Shown here: positions 8,622-17,200 of the stretch, in pieces | How the letters are laid out: each line of letters opens with the position of its first letter | Position numbering within the stretch: position 1 is the stretch's first letter | Origin: Persicitalea sp964500445 | GTDB lineage: Bacteria > Bacteroidota > Bacteroidia > Cytophagales > Spirosomataceae | DNA length: 64,000 bases | Direction of reading: 5' to 3' | Assembly: GCA_964500445.1 (NCBI GenBank) | Contig: CAZCOG010000017.1 | Coordinates: forward strand, 1 to 64,000 | Translations under genes and position numbers: made by a program | The notes under the pieces: generated by a model | The model's database searches: none | Seen by the model: only the letters and a program-made list of their open reading frames with translations | What the model was told of the DNA's origin: nothing

Positions 8622-9305
8622 TTAATTAAGATGAAATTTTGACGGATTCCGCTCCAGGAACCGGGCATTATGAACCAGGCTTTGGATAAGGATACCGATG
8701 ATGACGGCTACGGCGATTAGTAAGGAAGTTATGGCGGACACGCCGGCAGCATCGCGGTGTGACCCCTGGACAATTTCCCGCCCCGTTTCTGATTGGATTT
8801 GGGCAAGGATGTGCAAGTTTCGAATGCTTTTGCGGAAAGCCATTATGCCATCTTTATTGTAAAGTAAGGCGGCCATTTCCTTTTTTCCCTTATCGGTTTC
8901 TTCCAATACCGCCCGCTCCAGACGGATGCTGGCCGCCAGGTCGGCCTTGAATTCGGTTAGTACCGCCGACTCGTTGCGAGTCAGGAGAGTATGCTCGAAA
9001 TTGGATACGAGTTTGTCGTTTTCGATGTCGTATTCCGCAAGTTGAGCCCTCAGATCCGTTAGCGAGAGTCTTGCATGATCACCAAAGTGATTATCCAGAA
9101 GGATGCGTTTAGCGTGAAGGTTTTCACTCAGGTACACTATAATCAATGTTGGTTGAAGACGGTCCCGATAAACTGTTGTGACAGCCTCATCCATGTGGTG
9201 CGCCCGGTTGTCTACCCGCAACGAGAAAAGTACCACGAAGGCCATCACCAAAAATAACAGGGCGGCAACCTTCACTTTTTGATTAATCAACACAGAAATT
9301 TTCAT
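8622..9305 (-). CDS. Four-helix-bundle membrane sensor-like protein (4HB_MCP type) without output domain
   Basis: 227 residues. The topology is a chemoreceptor sensor module: TM1 at about 13-30 (VAALLFLVMAFVVLFSL), a periplasmic four-helix bundle of about 160 residues, and TM2 at about 193-213 (ITSLLIAVAVIIGILIQSLV). Phrases such as VYRDRLQPTLIIVYLSENLHA and DKGKKEMAALLYNKDGI resemble the 4HB_MCP ligand-binding family. Only about 15 cytoplasmic residues follow TM2, so there is no HAMP, kinase or methyl-accepting domain. In Bacteroidota such stand-alone 4HB proteins occur but lack a known role. The upstream gap to the divergent DUF932-like gene contains a 12-bp palindrome. Confidence 0.7.
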   Translation of the reverse strand: MKISVLINQKVKVAALLFLVMAFVVLFSLRVDNRAHHMDEAVTTVYRDRLQPTLIIVYLSENLHAKRILLDNHFGDHARLSLTDLRAQLAEYDIENDKLVSNFEHTLLTRNESAVLTEFKADLAASIRLERAVLEETDKGKKEMAALLYNKDGIMAFRKSIRNLHILAQIQSETGREIVQGSHRDAAGVSAITSLLIAVAVIIGILIQSLVHNARFLERNPSKFHLN

Positions 9306-9373
9306 GATCGGGCTGCCTTTGGTGAAAAAATGGACAAACTGCGCGCTAATACTTGATATTGATATTTTCTGGA

Positions 9374-9385
9374 TGTAAATTTACA
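9374..9385. promoter_or_regulatory. 12-bp perfect palindrome in a divergent promoter region
   Basis: The self-complementary sequence TGTAAATTTACA lies in the 106-base gap between the divergent starts at 9305 (minus) and 9412 (plus). The position fits an operator for one or both genes. No regulator is tied to it. Confidence 0.4.
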
Positions 9386-9411
9386 ACTGTAAAAATAAAA
9401 ACGCAAACTTT

Positions 9412-10389
9412 ATGACTTATATTAGCACCGAACCCCGGATTACGGGTTACTGGAAGGACATCTGTTATCCCATAGAATCTGTATGGTTGGCAGAACTCTT
9501 GCCGGATTACGACATCGTCGCTACGGATCGTCAGCAGCTGGTAGTAGGCCAGATTCCTGGCGGGCGCAAAACGCTATTCGGTATTCAGAGTGCAGACTAC
9601 ACGATTGTGCCCAACGCAGCCATTCAGGAGGTGATCGATGAATTGATACCGGAATATCAGTTGGTGATAAAGCACACCGTTACCGGAGAATTCAGTATTT
9701 GTATCGTGCTGCCTGCTACGGTGCAGATTGGCGAAGAAAGCATTCACCGGAGCCTGACGCTGACCAACAGCTACAATGGCAAGACACCTTTTAGTATTCA
9801 GGGACAATCACTCACTTCTCTGCTGGACCCCGCAACCCGACTGGGGAGTAGTCTCTACCGTAACCTTTGCCAGAACGGACTAATGGGCTGGGCCGACCCG
9901 TTCGCGAATCTGGCCGAATACCAGTCATGGCTGGAGCAGGGGGCCGGAGGGCGCAGGAAGAAGCAGCCACCGACCGGTGCCGTCAGCCCAAAGCGAACCA
10001 GGCAGACACGTTCCGAAATTCGTAATATTCACCACAGCGCACTTACCATCGAGCTGTTTCAAGAGCATTTGCGTGATCTGATTGCGGAACACCTGGCGGC
10101 CGATCACACGCTCACGACCAGCGTATACGACCATTTTCAGAAAACAGTCCCGGCTAAGGCGGACGATGCCATATTAAAGGAACTACCCATTCCGGTACAG
10201 TTGGCTAAGCAGGCCCGCGAGCGGCTGCGGCTCGAAGAGCGGATGCTGGAAGCAAAACTCTCGTACTGGTTGCTGTACAACGCCGTCAACTACGCGCTTT
10301 TCACCGCCCGGAGCAGCCTGACTTTTAATGACCGCTACCGACTCGACGAGCGGGTTTTTCACCAGCTGGCCGCGCATTCATTTGTCTGA
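9412..10389 (+). CDS. DUF932-like protein (phage/plasmid-type family)
   Basis: 325 residues, cytoplasmic, no signal or membrane segment. The middle of the protein follows the DUF932 layout: YTIVPNAAIQEVIDELIPEY, a strand-rich region, LTLTNSYNGKTPFSIQG, then LYRNLCQNGLMGW, which matches the family's conserved 'C-NGL' segment. The C-terminal third is helical and charged (RERLRLEERMLEAKLSYW). DUF932 proteins are known mainly from phages, plasmids and integrated elements and have no established biochemical role. No integrase or other mobile gene is visible nearby, so this may be a domesticated copy. The ATG at 9412 is preceded by an A-rich leader typical of Bacteroidota. Confidence 0.6.
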   Translation: MTYISTEPRITGYWKDICYPIESVWLAELLPDYDIVATDRQQLVVGQIPGGRKTLFGIQSADYTIVPNAAIQEVIDELIPEYQLVIKHTVTGEFSICIVLPATVQIGEESIHRSLTLTNSYNGKTPFSIQGQSLTSLLDPATRLGSSLYRNLCQNGLMGWADPFANLAEYQSWLEQGAGGRRKKQPPTGAVSPKRTRQTRSEIRNIHHSALTIELFQEHLRDLIAEHLAADHTLTTSVYDHFQKTVPAKADDAILKELPIPVQLAKQARERLRLEERMLEAKLSYWLLYNAVNYALFTARSSLTFNDRYRLDERVFHQLAAHSFV

Positions 10390-10447
10390 GTATTTAATCT
10401 TTTGCCTCTGCAAAATATATCGATGTACCATAATAAATCAGAACGTC

Positions 10448-10813
10448 ATGAATTCACCTGATCTGTTAATAGGGTTAGGCAGCGTTATTTATGCGCTGTC
10501 GAAGCTTGATGGCGAACTTCAGAAAGAAGAAGTAAAGGCCGTTCGCGAAATCCTGACCGAAGAAACGTATGGCGACCTGGCCGTCTGCGGTTTTTTCCTG
10601 CGGGACAATTTTGGGTATAGTTCCAGGGAAGCTTACGACGCGGGAGTAAAGCGCATAGCCGGAGAAGGGGTTGAAATTAACCGGGAAACGCGAAAGCGGT
10701 TCATCAATATTCTGCTGGGGGTAGCACGCGCGCATGAGGGTGCATCCCGGGCCGAGTGGGAGTTCATTCGAATGTTTTGGCGTGAACTGCTTTTGATGAA
10801 AGCCAGAGATTAA
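10448..10813 (+). CDS. TerB-like helical domain protein
   Basis: 121 residues, all-helical and acidic in prediction. The N-terminal part (IYALSKLDGELQKEEVKAVREIL) matches the pattern of TerB/DjlA-type domains: helix, Asp/Gly turn, helix beginning EEV. TerB-like domains are metal- or membrane-linked helical modules found in stress-response and envelope systems. The ATG at 10448 is preferred because the 40 residues gained from an earlier start at 10328 overlap the end of the DUF932-like gene and look unlike the family. It may be cotranscribed with that gene (58-base gap). No other tellurite-resistance genes are near. Confidence 0.6.
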   Translation: MNSPDLLIGLGSVIYALSKLDGELQKEEVKAVREILTEETYGDLAVCGFFLRDNFGYSSREAYDAGVKRIAGEGVEINRETRKRFINILLGVARAHEGASRAEWEFIRMFWRELLLMKARD

Positions 10814-10864
10814 TACGCCGTGAGGCGGATGGTGAACCTAGTCAGTTACGACTCTGTTCAAAAT

Positions 10865-10886
10865 GGAGCCAGCGCTCGGCGGCTCC
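10865..10886 (+). terminator. Stem-loop upstream of the YitT gene, candidate terminator
   Basis: GGAGCC (10865-10870) and GGCTCC (10881-10886) form a 6-bp stem with a 10-base loop, followed by AAACTTTTCC. It lies after the TerB-like gene and overlaps the N-terminus of the longer YitT start, which is one reason to prefer the ATG at 10905. Confidence 0.35.
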
Positions 10887-10904
10887 AAACTTTTCCATCA
10901 AAAA

Positions 10905-11780
10905 ATGACCAAACATAAAAAAGCTAAAATCGGGTATATCCTGAAAGATACCTTCCTCATTTTGCTGGGCATCGGGAGTGCAGGCATGGGCCTCAAGGGG
11001 TTTCTGATGTCCAGTAACTTTATCGATGGCGGGGCCACGGGTATCTCAATGCTGCTGAGTGAAATATTTGGGATCTCGCTGGCGGTGTTGATTCCGCTTA
11101 TCAACCTGCCATTCATCGTAATGGCATACCGGTACATTGGCCGCACTTTCGCCATCCGTAGTGTGCTGGCCATTGCGGGTCTGGCTTTATGCCTGTTGGT
11201 AGTACCTTACCCGGACGTGACGCCCGACTCGCTGCTTACGGCAGTGTTTGGCGGTTTTTTTATTGGGGCAGGCATCGGTGTGGCTATGCGTGGCGGTGCA
11301 GTACTGGACGGGACGGAAGCTCTGGCCCTGTTGATTAGCCGTAAGTCGCGCTTTCTGAAAGTTGGTGATGTAATCCTGGTACTCAATGTATTCATTTTTT
11401 CGGCGGCAGTTTTCTTCCTCAGCGTCGAGTCGGCTTTATACTCCATGCTCACGTACTTCGCGGCCTTCAAGACCATCGATTTCATCGTGAATGGCATCGA
11501 GCAGTACACCGCCGTGATGATCGTCTCCGAGCAGTACACCGAAATCCGGCAAAGTATTCAGGAGAAAGGCTGGGGTGTCACTAGCCTGAAAAGTCATAAG
11601 GGATTCGGCAAGCGCGGCGAACAGGACCAAACCGTCGACGTGCTCTACGTCATCGTAACTCGTCTGGAATTGAGCCGCCTGATGGACGCAATTTTCGATA
11701 TTGACGGCCAGGCTTTCGTCAGTCAGTCGGCGCTGGAAAACGTAGACGGCGGCAAGGTAAAGAGTATGACGGTGCATTGA
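10905..11780 (+). CDS. YitT family membrane protein
   Basis: 291 residues from the chosen ATG; an upstream in-frame ATG at 10863 would add 14 residues and overlap a stem-loop. The N-terminal two thirds holds five to six membrane segments of the YitT/DUF161 type (DTFLILLGIGSAGMGLKGFL, LMSSNFIDGGATGISMLL, GGFFIGAGIGVAMRGGAVLDG). A cytosolic DUF2179 domain follows (about 215-280: MIVSEQYTEIRQSIQ, GWGVTSLKSHKGF, VLYVIVTRLELSRL). YitT proteins are widespread inner-membrane proteins, proposed as transporters, without a firm substrate. A TlpA-like thioredoxin gene starts 34 bases downstream and may be cotranscribed. Confidence 0.88.
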   Translation: MTKHKKAKIGYILKDTFLILLGIGSAGMGLKGFLMSSNFIDGGATGISMLLSEIFGISLAVLIPLINLPFIVMAYRYIGRTFAIRSVLAIAGLALCLLVVPYPDVTPDSLLTAVFGGFFIGAGIGVAMRGGAVLDGTEALALLISRKSRFLKVGDVILVLNVFIFSAAVFFLSVESALYSMLTYFAAFKTIDFIVNGIEQYTAVMIVSEQYTEIRQSIQEKGWGVTSLKSHKGFGKRGEQDQTVDVLYVIVTRLELSRLMDAIFDIDGQAFVSQSALENVDGGKVKSMTVH

Positions 11781-11814
11781 TAAAACTAGCCTTCTTCTTC
11801 AATCATAATATAGC

Positions 11815-12417
11815 ATGAGCAAGCAGAAGCGCGCCTGGCTTGAGTACACGCTATGGGCGGGCCTGGCTGGTTTTCTTTTCTTGACCGATGCCGGCAAATC
11901 AACCGTGGTAGGTTTGCAGCAGCTATTACTCAAAACGGGCCTGAAAAATGCCCCGACCAAATCGGAAGAAGTTGTCGTTAAAAATTCAGTTGCCGACGGA
12001 TATCCGCATCATTTATTGCTTCGCACGCTGGATGGAAAATGGGTTGAATTGAGCGAACTGCGGGGGAAAGTAGTATTCCTGAACCAGTGGGCCACCTGGT
12101 GTCCGCCATGCCGGGCCGAGATGCCCGCCATTCAGAAACTTTATAAATCGGTGGATAAAAGTAAGATCGCTTTCGTAATGTTGTCTCTGGACGATTCCGA
12201 CCAGAAAGCCCGGGATTTTGTGCGGGAGAAAGACTTTACCTTTCCGGTATACCGGCCCGCCGGGCCGTTGCCCGCCGCCTTCGCTTCCGAAGCGATCCCA
12301 ACTACCCTGGTGCTCGATCCAAATGGTCAGGTGATGCAGCGAATTGAAGGAATAGCCAATTACGATACGGATGAGTTTCGCGATTACTTATTGAATCTGT
12401 CCAGTCCGGGTAGTTAG
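11815..12417 (+). CDS. TlpA-like membrane-anchored thioredoxin
   Basis: 200 residues. A short N-terminal hydrophobic segment (LWAGLAGFLFLTD, about 13-26) anchors or exports the protein. The thioredoxin fold covers about 65-198, with the redox motif WCPPC at Cys96/Cys99, the preceding VVFLNQWATW strand and the cis-proline segment EAIPTTLVLD near 160. Such proteins reduce or oxidise periplasmic thiols, for example in cytochrome c maturation or envelope stress. No cytochrome maturation genes are adjacent, so the partner is unknown. It follows the YitT gene by 34 bases and precedes a lipoprotein gene by 46 bases. Confidence 0.9.
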   Translation: MSKQKRAWLEYTLWAGLAGFLFLTDAGKSTVVGLQQLLLKTGLKNAPTKSEEVVVKNSVADGYPHHLLLRTLDGKWVELSELRGKVVFLNQWATWCPPCRAEMPAIQKLYKSVDKSKIAFVMLSLDDSDQKARDFVREKDFTFPVYRPAGPLPAAFASEAIPTTLVLDPNGQVMQRIEGIANYDTDEFRDYLLNLSSPGS

Positions 12418-12463
12418 AGGAGAAACAAGGGACCTTCTTCTATATCCGGAAAATAATCCTGAA

Positions 12464-12940
12464 ATGTCAGTAAAATCATTGCTAATCGGTCTCGCTTTCG
12501 CTGTGCTTATGGTAGCAGGGTGTGTCGTTAAACATCCGCGGAAAGTAAAAAACGAGGCAGCAAGTACTTTGAATAAAACAGATCAGAACCCCATTACTGA
12601 AAAATACTGGAAGCTGCTTACGCTGGAAGGGCGAGAGGTGACGATGGTAAAAAATCAGGAACGGGAAAGCTACTTTATCCTGAAAACTGACCAGAATCGT
12701 GTGACTGGTTTTGCGGGATGCAATACGTTCAACGGTACTTATGCGCTGGAAAAAAACAGCCGGATTCGTTTTTCGCCCTTGGTTACTACCCGGAAAGCCT
12801 GTCCCGATGCGAAGGTCAGCGAGGCGGAGTTTCTCAAAGTCTTCGGGCTGGCTGACAACTACATTATCAGGGGCGATACTTTGAGCCTGAACGTAGGCCG
12901 CCGAGCTCCGCTGGCAGTTTTTGCGGCCGTGTATTTTTAA
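12464..12940 (+). CDS. META-domain lipoprotein (HslJ-like)
   Basis: 158 residues. A lipoprotein signal with lipobox VAGC places the acylated Cys at residue 20. The META/HslJ domain (about 45-158) shows the family marks KYWKLLTLEGREV, a central FAGCNTFNGTY and a later TRKACPD. META-domain proteins are envelope proteins linked to stress or drug tolerance in other bacteria; the mechanism is not known. It lies 14 bases upstream of the sialidase gene, so both may share a transcript. Confidence 0.88.
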   Translation: MSVKSLLIGLAFAVLMVAGCVVKHPRKVKNEAASTLNKTDQNPITEKYWKLLTLEGREVTMVKNQERESYFILKTDQNRVTGFAGCNTFNGTYALEKNSRIRFSPLVTTRKACPDAKVSEAEFLKVFGLADNYIIRGDTLSLNVGRRAPLAVFAAVYF

Positions 12941-12954
12941 TAAAAAACCATCCT

Positions 12955-14145
12955 ATGCTGACTCTTCTCCTGAACCTTTATCTTCTTGCCAGCTACACCG
13001 CCCAGCTACCCCGAAACTCACCTCACTATCTGTCTGATAAGGAAAATATAGTAGAAACGGTTGTTTTTGAAAGCGGGCAAAACGGCTATCAGTGTTACCG
13101 CATTCCGGCCATCGTGAAAGCACCCAATGGTGAGCTGCTGGCCTTCGCCGAAGCCCGGCGTAACAACTGCGGGGATTTTGGCGACGTGGATCTCGTTCTG
13201 AAAAGCAGCACTGATAATGGCCAGACCTGGGGCGAACTTCAACTAGTTGTCGATTACGGCAGCAATCAGGCCGGAAATCCTGCTCCGGTCTACGATCTGA
13301 CGGACCCGGCCTTTCCGCAAGGCCGTCTGTTTCTGTTCTACAACACAGGTACGGCGTCCGAGAGTGACAACCGCAAGGGGAAGGCGGTGCGGGAAGTATG
13401 GTACCGCACTAGCACCGATAATGGACAGTCGTGGAGTGAAGCCGTGAATATCACAAGTCAAACCTCGCGGCCCAACGCTCCGGCGACCAATCCGGACTAT
13501 ACGTTCAACGAAGACTGGCGCTCTTACGCCAATACGCCCGGCCATGCCCTGCAACTCCAGAAGGGAAAATACAAAGGGCGGCTTTTTGTGGCGGCCAACC
13601 ACTCCGCCGGGCCACCACAGGACAAGTTCCGCGATTACCGAGCCCACGCTTTTTACTCTGACGATCACGGCAAAACTTTCAAAATAAGTCCTGACGTGAA
13701 CTATGCCGGGAGCAACGAAGCTATGGCCGCCGAGACTTCCGGTGGTAGTTTGCTTCTCAACTGCCGCAACCAGTCGGGCGATGCCAAGTACCGGATTCAG
13801 GCGTTCAGCCGCGACGCAGGCGCAAGCTGGACCGAAGTAAAGGTAATGCAGCAACTACCCGACCCGGTCTGTCAGGGTAGTTTGATCAGCTACAAGCCGA
13901 AAAAGGGGAAACCCGTTCTGCTATTTTCTAATCTCGATAGTCAGGACAAGCGCGAAAACCTAACCATCCGTTATAGTACCGACGATGGCAAAAACTGGTC
14001 GGCGGGAAAGGTAATCTGTCCCGGTCCGGCGGCGTATTCTGATCTGGTAATCCAACAAAACGGCGATATCGGCGTACTTTATGAGAAGGATGGCTACAAG
14101 CGCATTGTGTACGCTCAATTGGATTATGATTGGGTGAAAGAATAG
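12955..14145 (+). CDS. Exo-alpha-sialidase (GH33 family)
   Basis: 396 residues with a short hydrophobic signal at the N-terminus. It hydrolyses terminal sialic acids from glycoconjugates, outside the cytoplasm. The six-bladed propeller marks are present: the RIP motif (CYRIPAIV, near 50), and Asp-boxes SSTDNGQTWGE, TSTDNGQSWSE, YSDDHGKTF, FSRDAGASWTE and YSTDDGKNWSA. Candidate catalytic residues are the Arg of RIP, the Glu of SNEAMAAE, the Arg of NCRNQ, the Arg of TIRYSTDDG and the Tyr of AAYSDL. The gene follows the META lipoprotein by 14 bases. Genes for sialic acid catabolism (nanA, nanE) are not seen in this window, so the cell may remove sialic acid only to expose underlying galactose. 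Confidence 0.93.
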   Translation: MLTLLLNLYLLASYTAQLPRNSPHYLSDKENIVETVVFESGQNGYQCYRIPAIVKAPNGELLAFAEARRNNCGDFGDVDLVLKSSTDNGQTWGELQLVVDYGSNQAGNPAPVYDLTDPAFPQGRLFLFYNTGTASESDNRKGKAVREVWYRTSTDNGQSWSEAVNITSQTSRPNAPATNPDYTFNEDWRSYANTPGHALQLQKGKYKGRLFVAANHSAGPPQDKFRDYRAHAFYSDDHGKTFKISPDVNYAGSNEAMAAETSGGSLLLNCRNQSGDAKYRIQAFSRDAGASWTEVKVMQQLPDPVCQGSLISYKPKKGKPVLLFSNLDSQDKRENLTIRYSTDDGKNWSAGKVICPGPAAYSDLVIQQNGDIGVLYEKDGYKRIVYAQLDYDWVKE

Positions 14146-14209
14146 CGGAGGAGTTTGGGAGAAGCTCATTCTTAGGCCATTTATCCTTAGTTTTGAAAAA
14201 AAGGAAACG

Positions 14210-17200
14210 ATGCGGTACGTCTGGATGGGTCTGTTTTTCTTGATAAGTTTGACTGTAAAGGCGCAGACCTCATACGGCAACGAGTGGCTCAATCCTTCGC
14301 AGCAATACCTACGCATAGGCACGACGCAGGACGGGTGGTACCGCCTCGAAGCCCGGGATTTGCAAAAACAGGGGCTGGATTTAGCCAATATTCCAGCCAA
14401 ATCGCTGCAACTATTCCGACGTGGGCAGGAGGTCGCGATCCACATACCGGGTGAGGTCGACGGGCGGCTGGATTCTCTCGATTATATAGAATTCTACGGC
14501 CAGCGCAACGACGGCTGGCTCGACACGCTGATTTACGTGTCGCCACAACTCATGCCGCATCCGCATTATAGTCTGTATTCCGACACAGCTGCCTACTTTC
14601 TGACCTGGCGTACCGACGGGCTGGCGGGCCGACGGATCGAGCAAGTTTCTCCTTCTCCTGTTTCATCCCCGACAAAGTACCATCAGGAGACAGTCCTGCA
14701 AGTCATGACAAATGAATACGCCGCCGGGGCAATCTACCCGCCTGGTGCGGGTCCCGACGATGGATACCTGCAAACCTTCGGAGATACGGGCGAGGGCTGG
14801 ACAGGCTGGCTCCATAGTACTAATCAGTGGGCAGGCGGACTAGGTTTGCAAACGGAGAAGCCCCCGGTTGAATCATTTGCCAAGGCCACAGTAGAGATGC
14901 TTTTTGTGGGCCGATATGTTGGAGAGCATCGCATGGAGATTTGGGTCGGCACCCCTTTACGGCAGAGCCGGAAACTGGGTGAGGTGGAATGGCGGGATTA
15001 CGAAACTCAGTTGTTCGGGGCTAGTTTGCTACCCGAAGACTTAGATAGCGTCGGCAAAGTCAGCATCACTTTTGTGCCAAAAGGAAAGGACGATCGCGTT
15101 TCGGTTTCGTATATCAAGTGGATGTACCCGCAGCGGTTAGTTATGGCAAATTCTGCCGACCAAAAGACGCTTTTTCCTGTCGGCGAAAGTACCATTCGGC
15201 TGGACTCAGTGCAAAATGTCCGGTTTTTTGACGTATCGACTCCCGGCTCACCTCGTCAGCTACTTGTTCAGGACGATGGAAAATCGGCGACGGTTGTGCC
15301 GCAAGGTAGTTCCCCTATTTTAGCAGTCAGGAAACCGCGTTCCGTGACTAACCTGCATCCGGTAAAATTCAGAGATATCGATTCAGTCGGTACCGATTAC
15401 CTCATCATAACCCATCCACTCGTGCGGAAGCCCGTGGCGGGCAGCAGCGATCCCGTGGCCGACTACGCCGCCTACCGCGCTTCGGCGGCGGGAGGTAGTT
15501 TTAAGCCACTGGTTATGAATGCTGCCGAGGTATTCGACCAGTTCAACTACGGCGAGCCCGGTCCGGTGGGGATGCGGCGGCTGATGCGTTGGCTGCACGA
15601 CCGCGCGCAACTCCGATACGTGCTACTGCTCGGGCAGTCGCGCTCACCGCAGGCCGTCCGGAAGAAACCGGCTGCCCGTTCGGAAGACATGATACCCAGC
15701 GCGGGCTGGCCCGACTCGGATATGGCCCTGGGCGTGGGACTAGACCCGGCTGACCCCTACACTCCGCTGGTGCCGATTGGCCGCGTGAATGCTTATACGT
15801 CACAAAATGTCTGGGATTATTTGCAAAAAGTAAAGCAGAACGAAGCCGCGCCCGCCGCTGCGCCCTGGCGCAAAAATGTGCTGCACCTGAGCGGTGGTCG
15901 CTCGGCCCAGGAGTTGCTTCTATTTCGATACTTTACGGATTCTTACGCGGCCAAAATCAAGGGTACTTTCGCCGCGCCGGATTTGCAGACTATTTCCAAG
16001 AAGACCGATGAGTACATCGAACGATTTCCCATCGCCCCCATCATCAACGAAGGCGTGGCGCTGATGACGCTCTACGGCCATTCCAGCCTGAATGTGACGG
16101 ACATCGAAATCGGTGAAGTATCCAAAAATGCCTTCGGCTATCGCAACAAAGGCCGCTACCCGGCGGTAATCGTCAACGGCTGCGCTCTGGGAAATTTCTA
16201 CTTCGCCGGCCCCCCCACCAGCACCGACTGGATTCTGACGCCCGACCGGGGCGCGGTACTTTTTGTAGCGCACACGCACCTGGGCTTTACGGCGGCTCTG
16301 CATGACTACACCTCCTCATTCTACGAAGTACTGGCTGATCCGGCTTTTACCAGTCGCCCCTTCGGCGATATTATGCGTGAGGGAATCCGCCGCAACATGA
16401 GCCGCAATCCTACGCTCAGCGATCGCATTGCCGCTACTCAGATGGGTCTGCAGGGCGACCCGGCCATAAAAATTTTTCCCGCCACCCGACCCGACTACGC
16501 CTGGCAGAACGCTTCGATCAAAGTGACCAATGGTAAGGGTGAAAGTAGCTCAGCCTGGGACGACTCCCTGCACGTGACGGCTCGCGTGGCCAACTACGGT
16601 AGGTTCCTGTGGGGCAACTACTCGCTCACCATTTCTCGCAAGAAAGATTCCCGCCTTTTGGCCGAGTACATGTTCACCCGATCGGCCATGCCGCTGCAGG
16701 ATTCCCTGAGTTTTACCTTGCCCAACGTCAGCCGTCAGGGGGGCGAAGAAACCTGGGAATTCCGGCTCGATCCTGAGAATGTAATTGCTGAAGAAGACGA
16801 AACCAACAACCTGTTTTCCATCAAAATCCAAATCGCTGAGGGCGGAGCAATTCCGCTGCTGCCCGCCGATCAGTCGGTTTTCAGCGAACCTGCCGTCGAG
16901 TTAGTCGCTCAGCTTCCCGTAGGCCGTCAGCGGGCGGGGGTAGTTTTCGAGTGGAGTAGCAGTCCGGATTTTGCCAGTGCTGTTCAGCGCGATACCGTGC
17001 GCAGCGAGACTATTGTGGCCAGAAAAAGTCTCACGCTAACCAGCCCGCAAACCATTTACTGGCGGGTACGACTCGCGGGCGATTCGGCGGTATCGGCATT
17101 ACGCTCTTTTCGCTACGTGCCAAATGGCCCAGACAGTACTTCGCCCTTGCCCGAAGGCGTGGCGAAAGTAGAAAATATCTATCCGGCTGAGGTTGATGAA

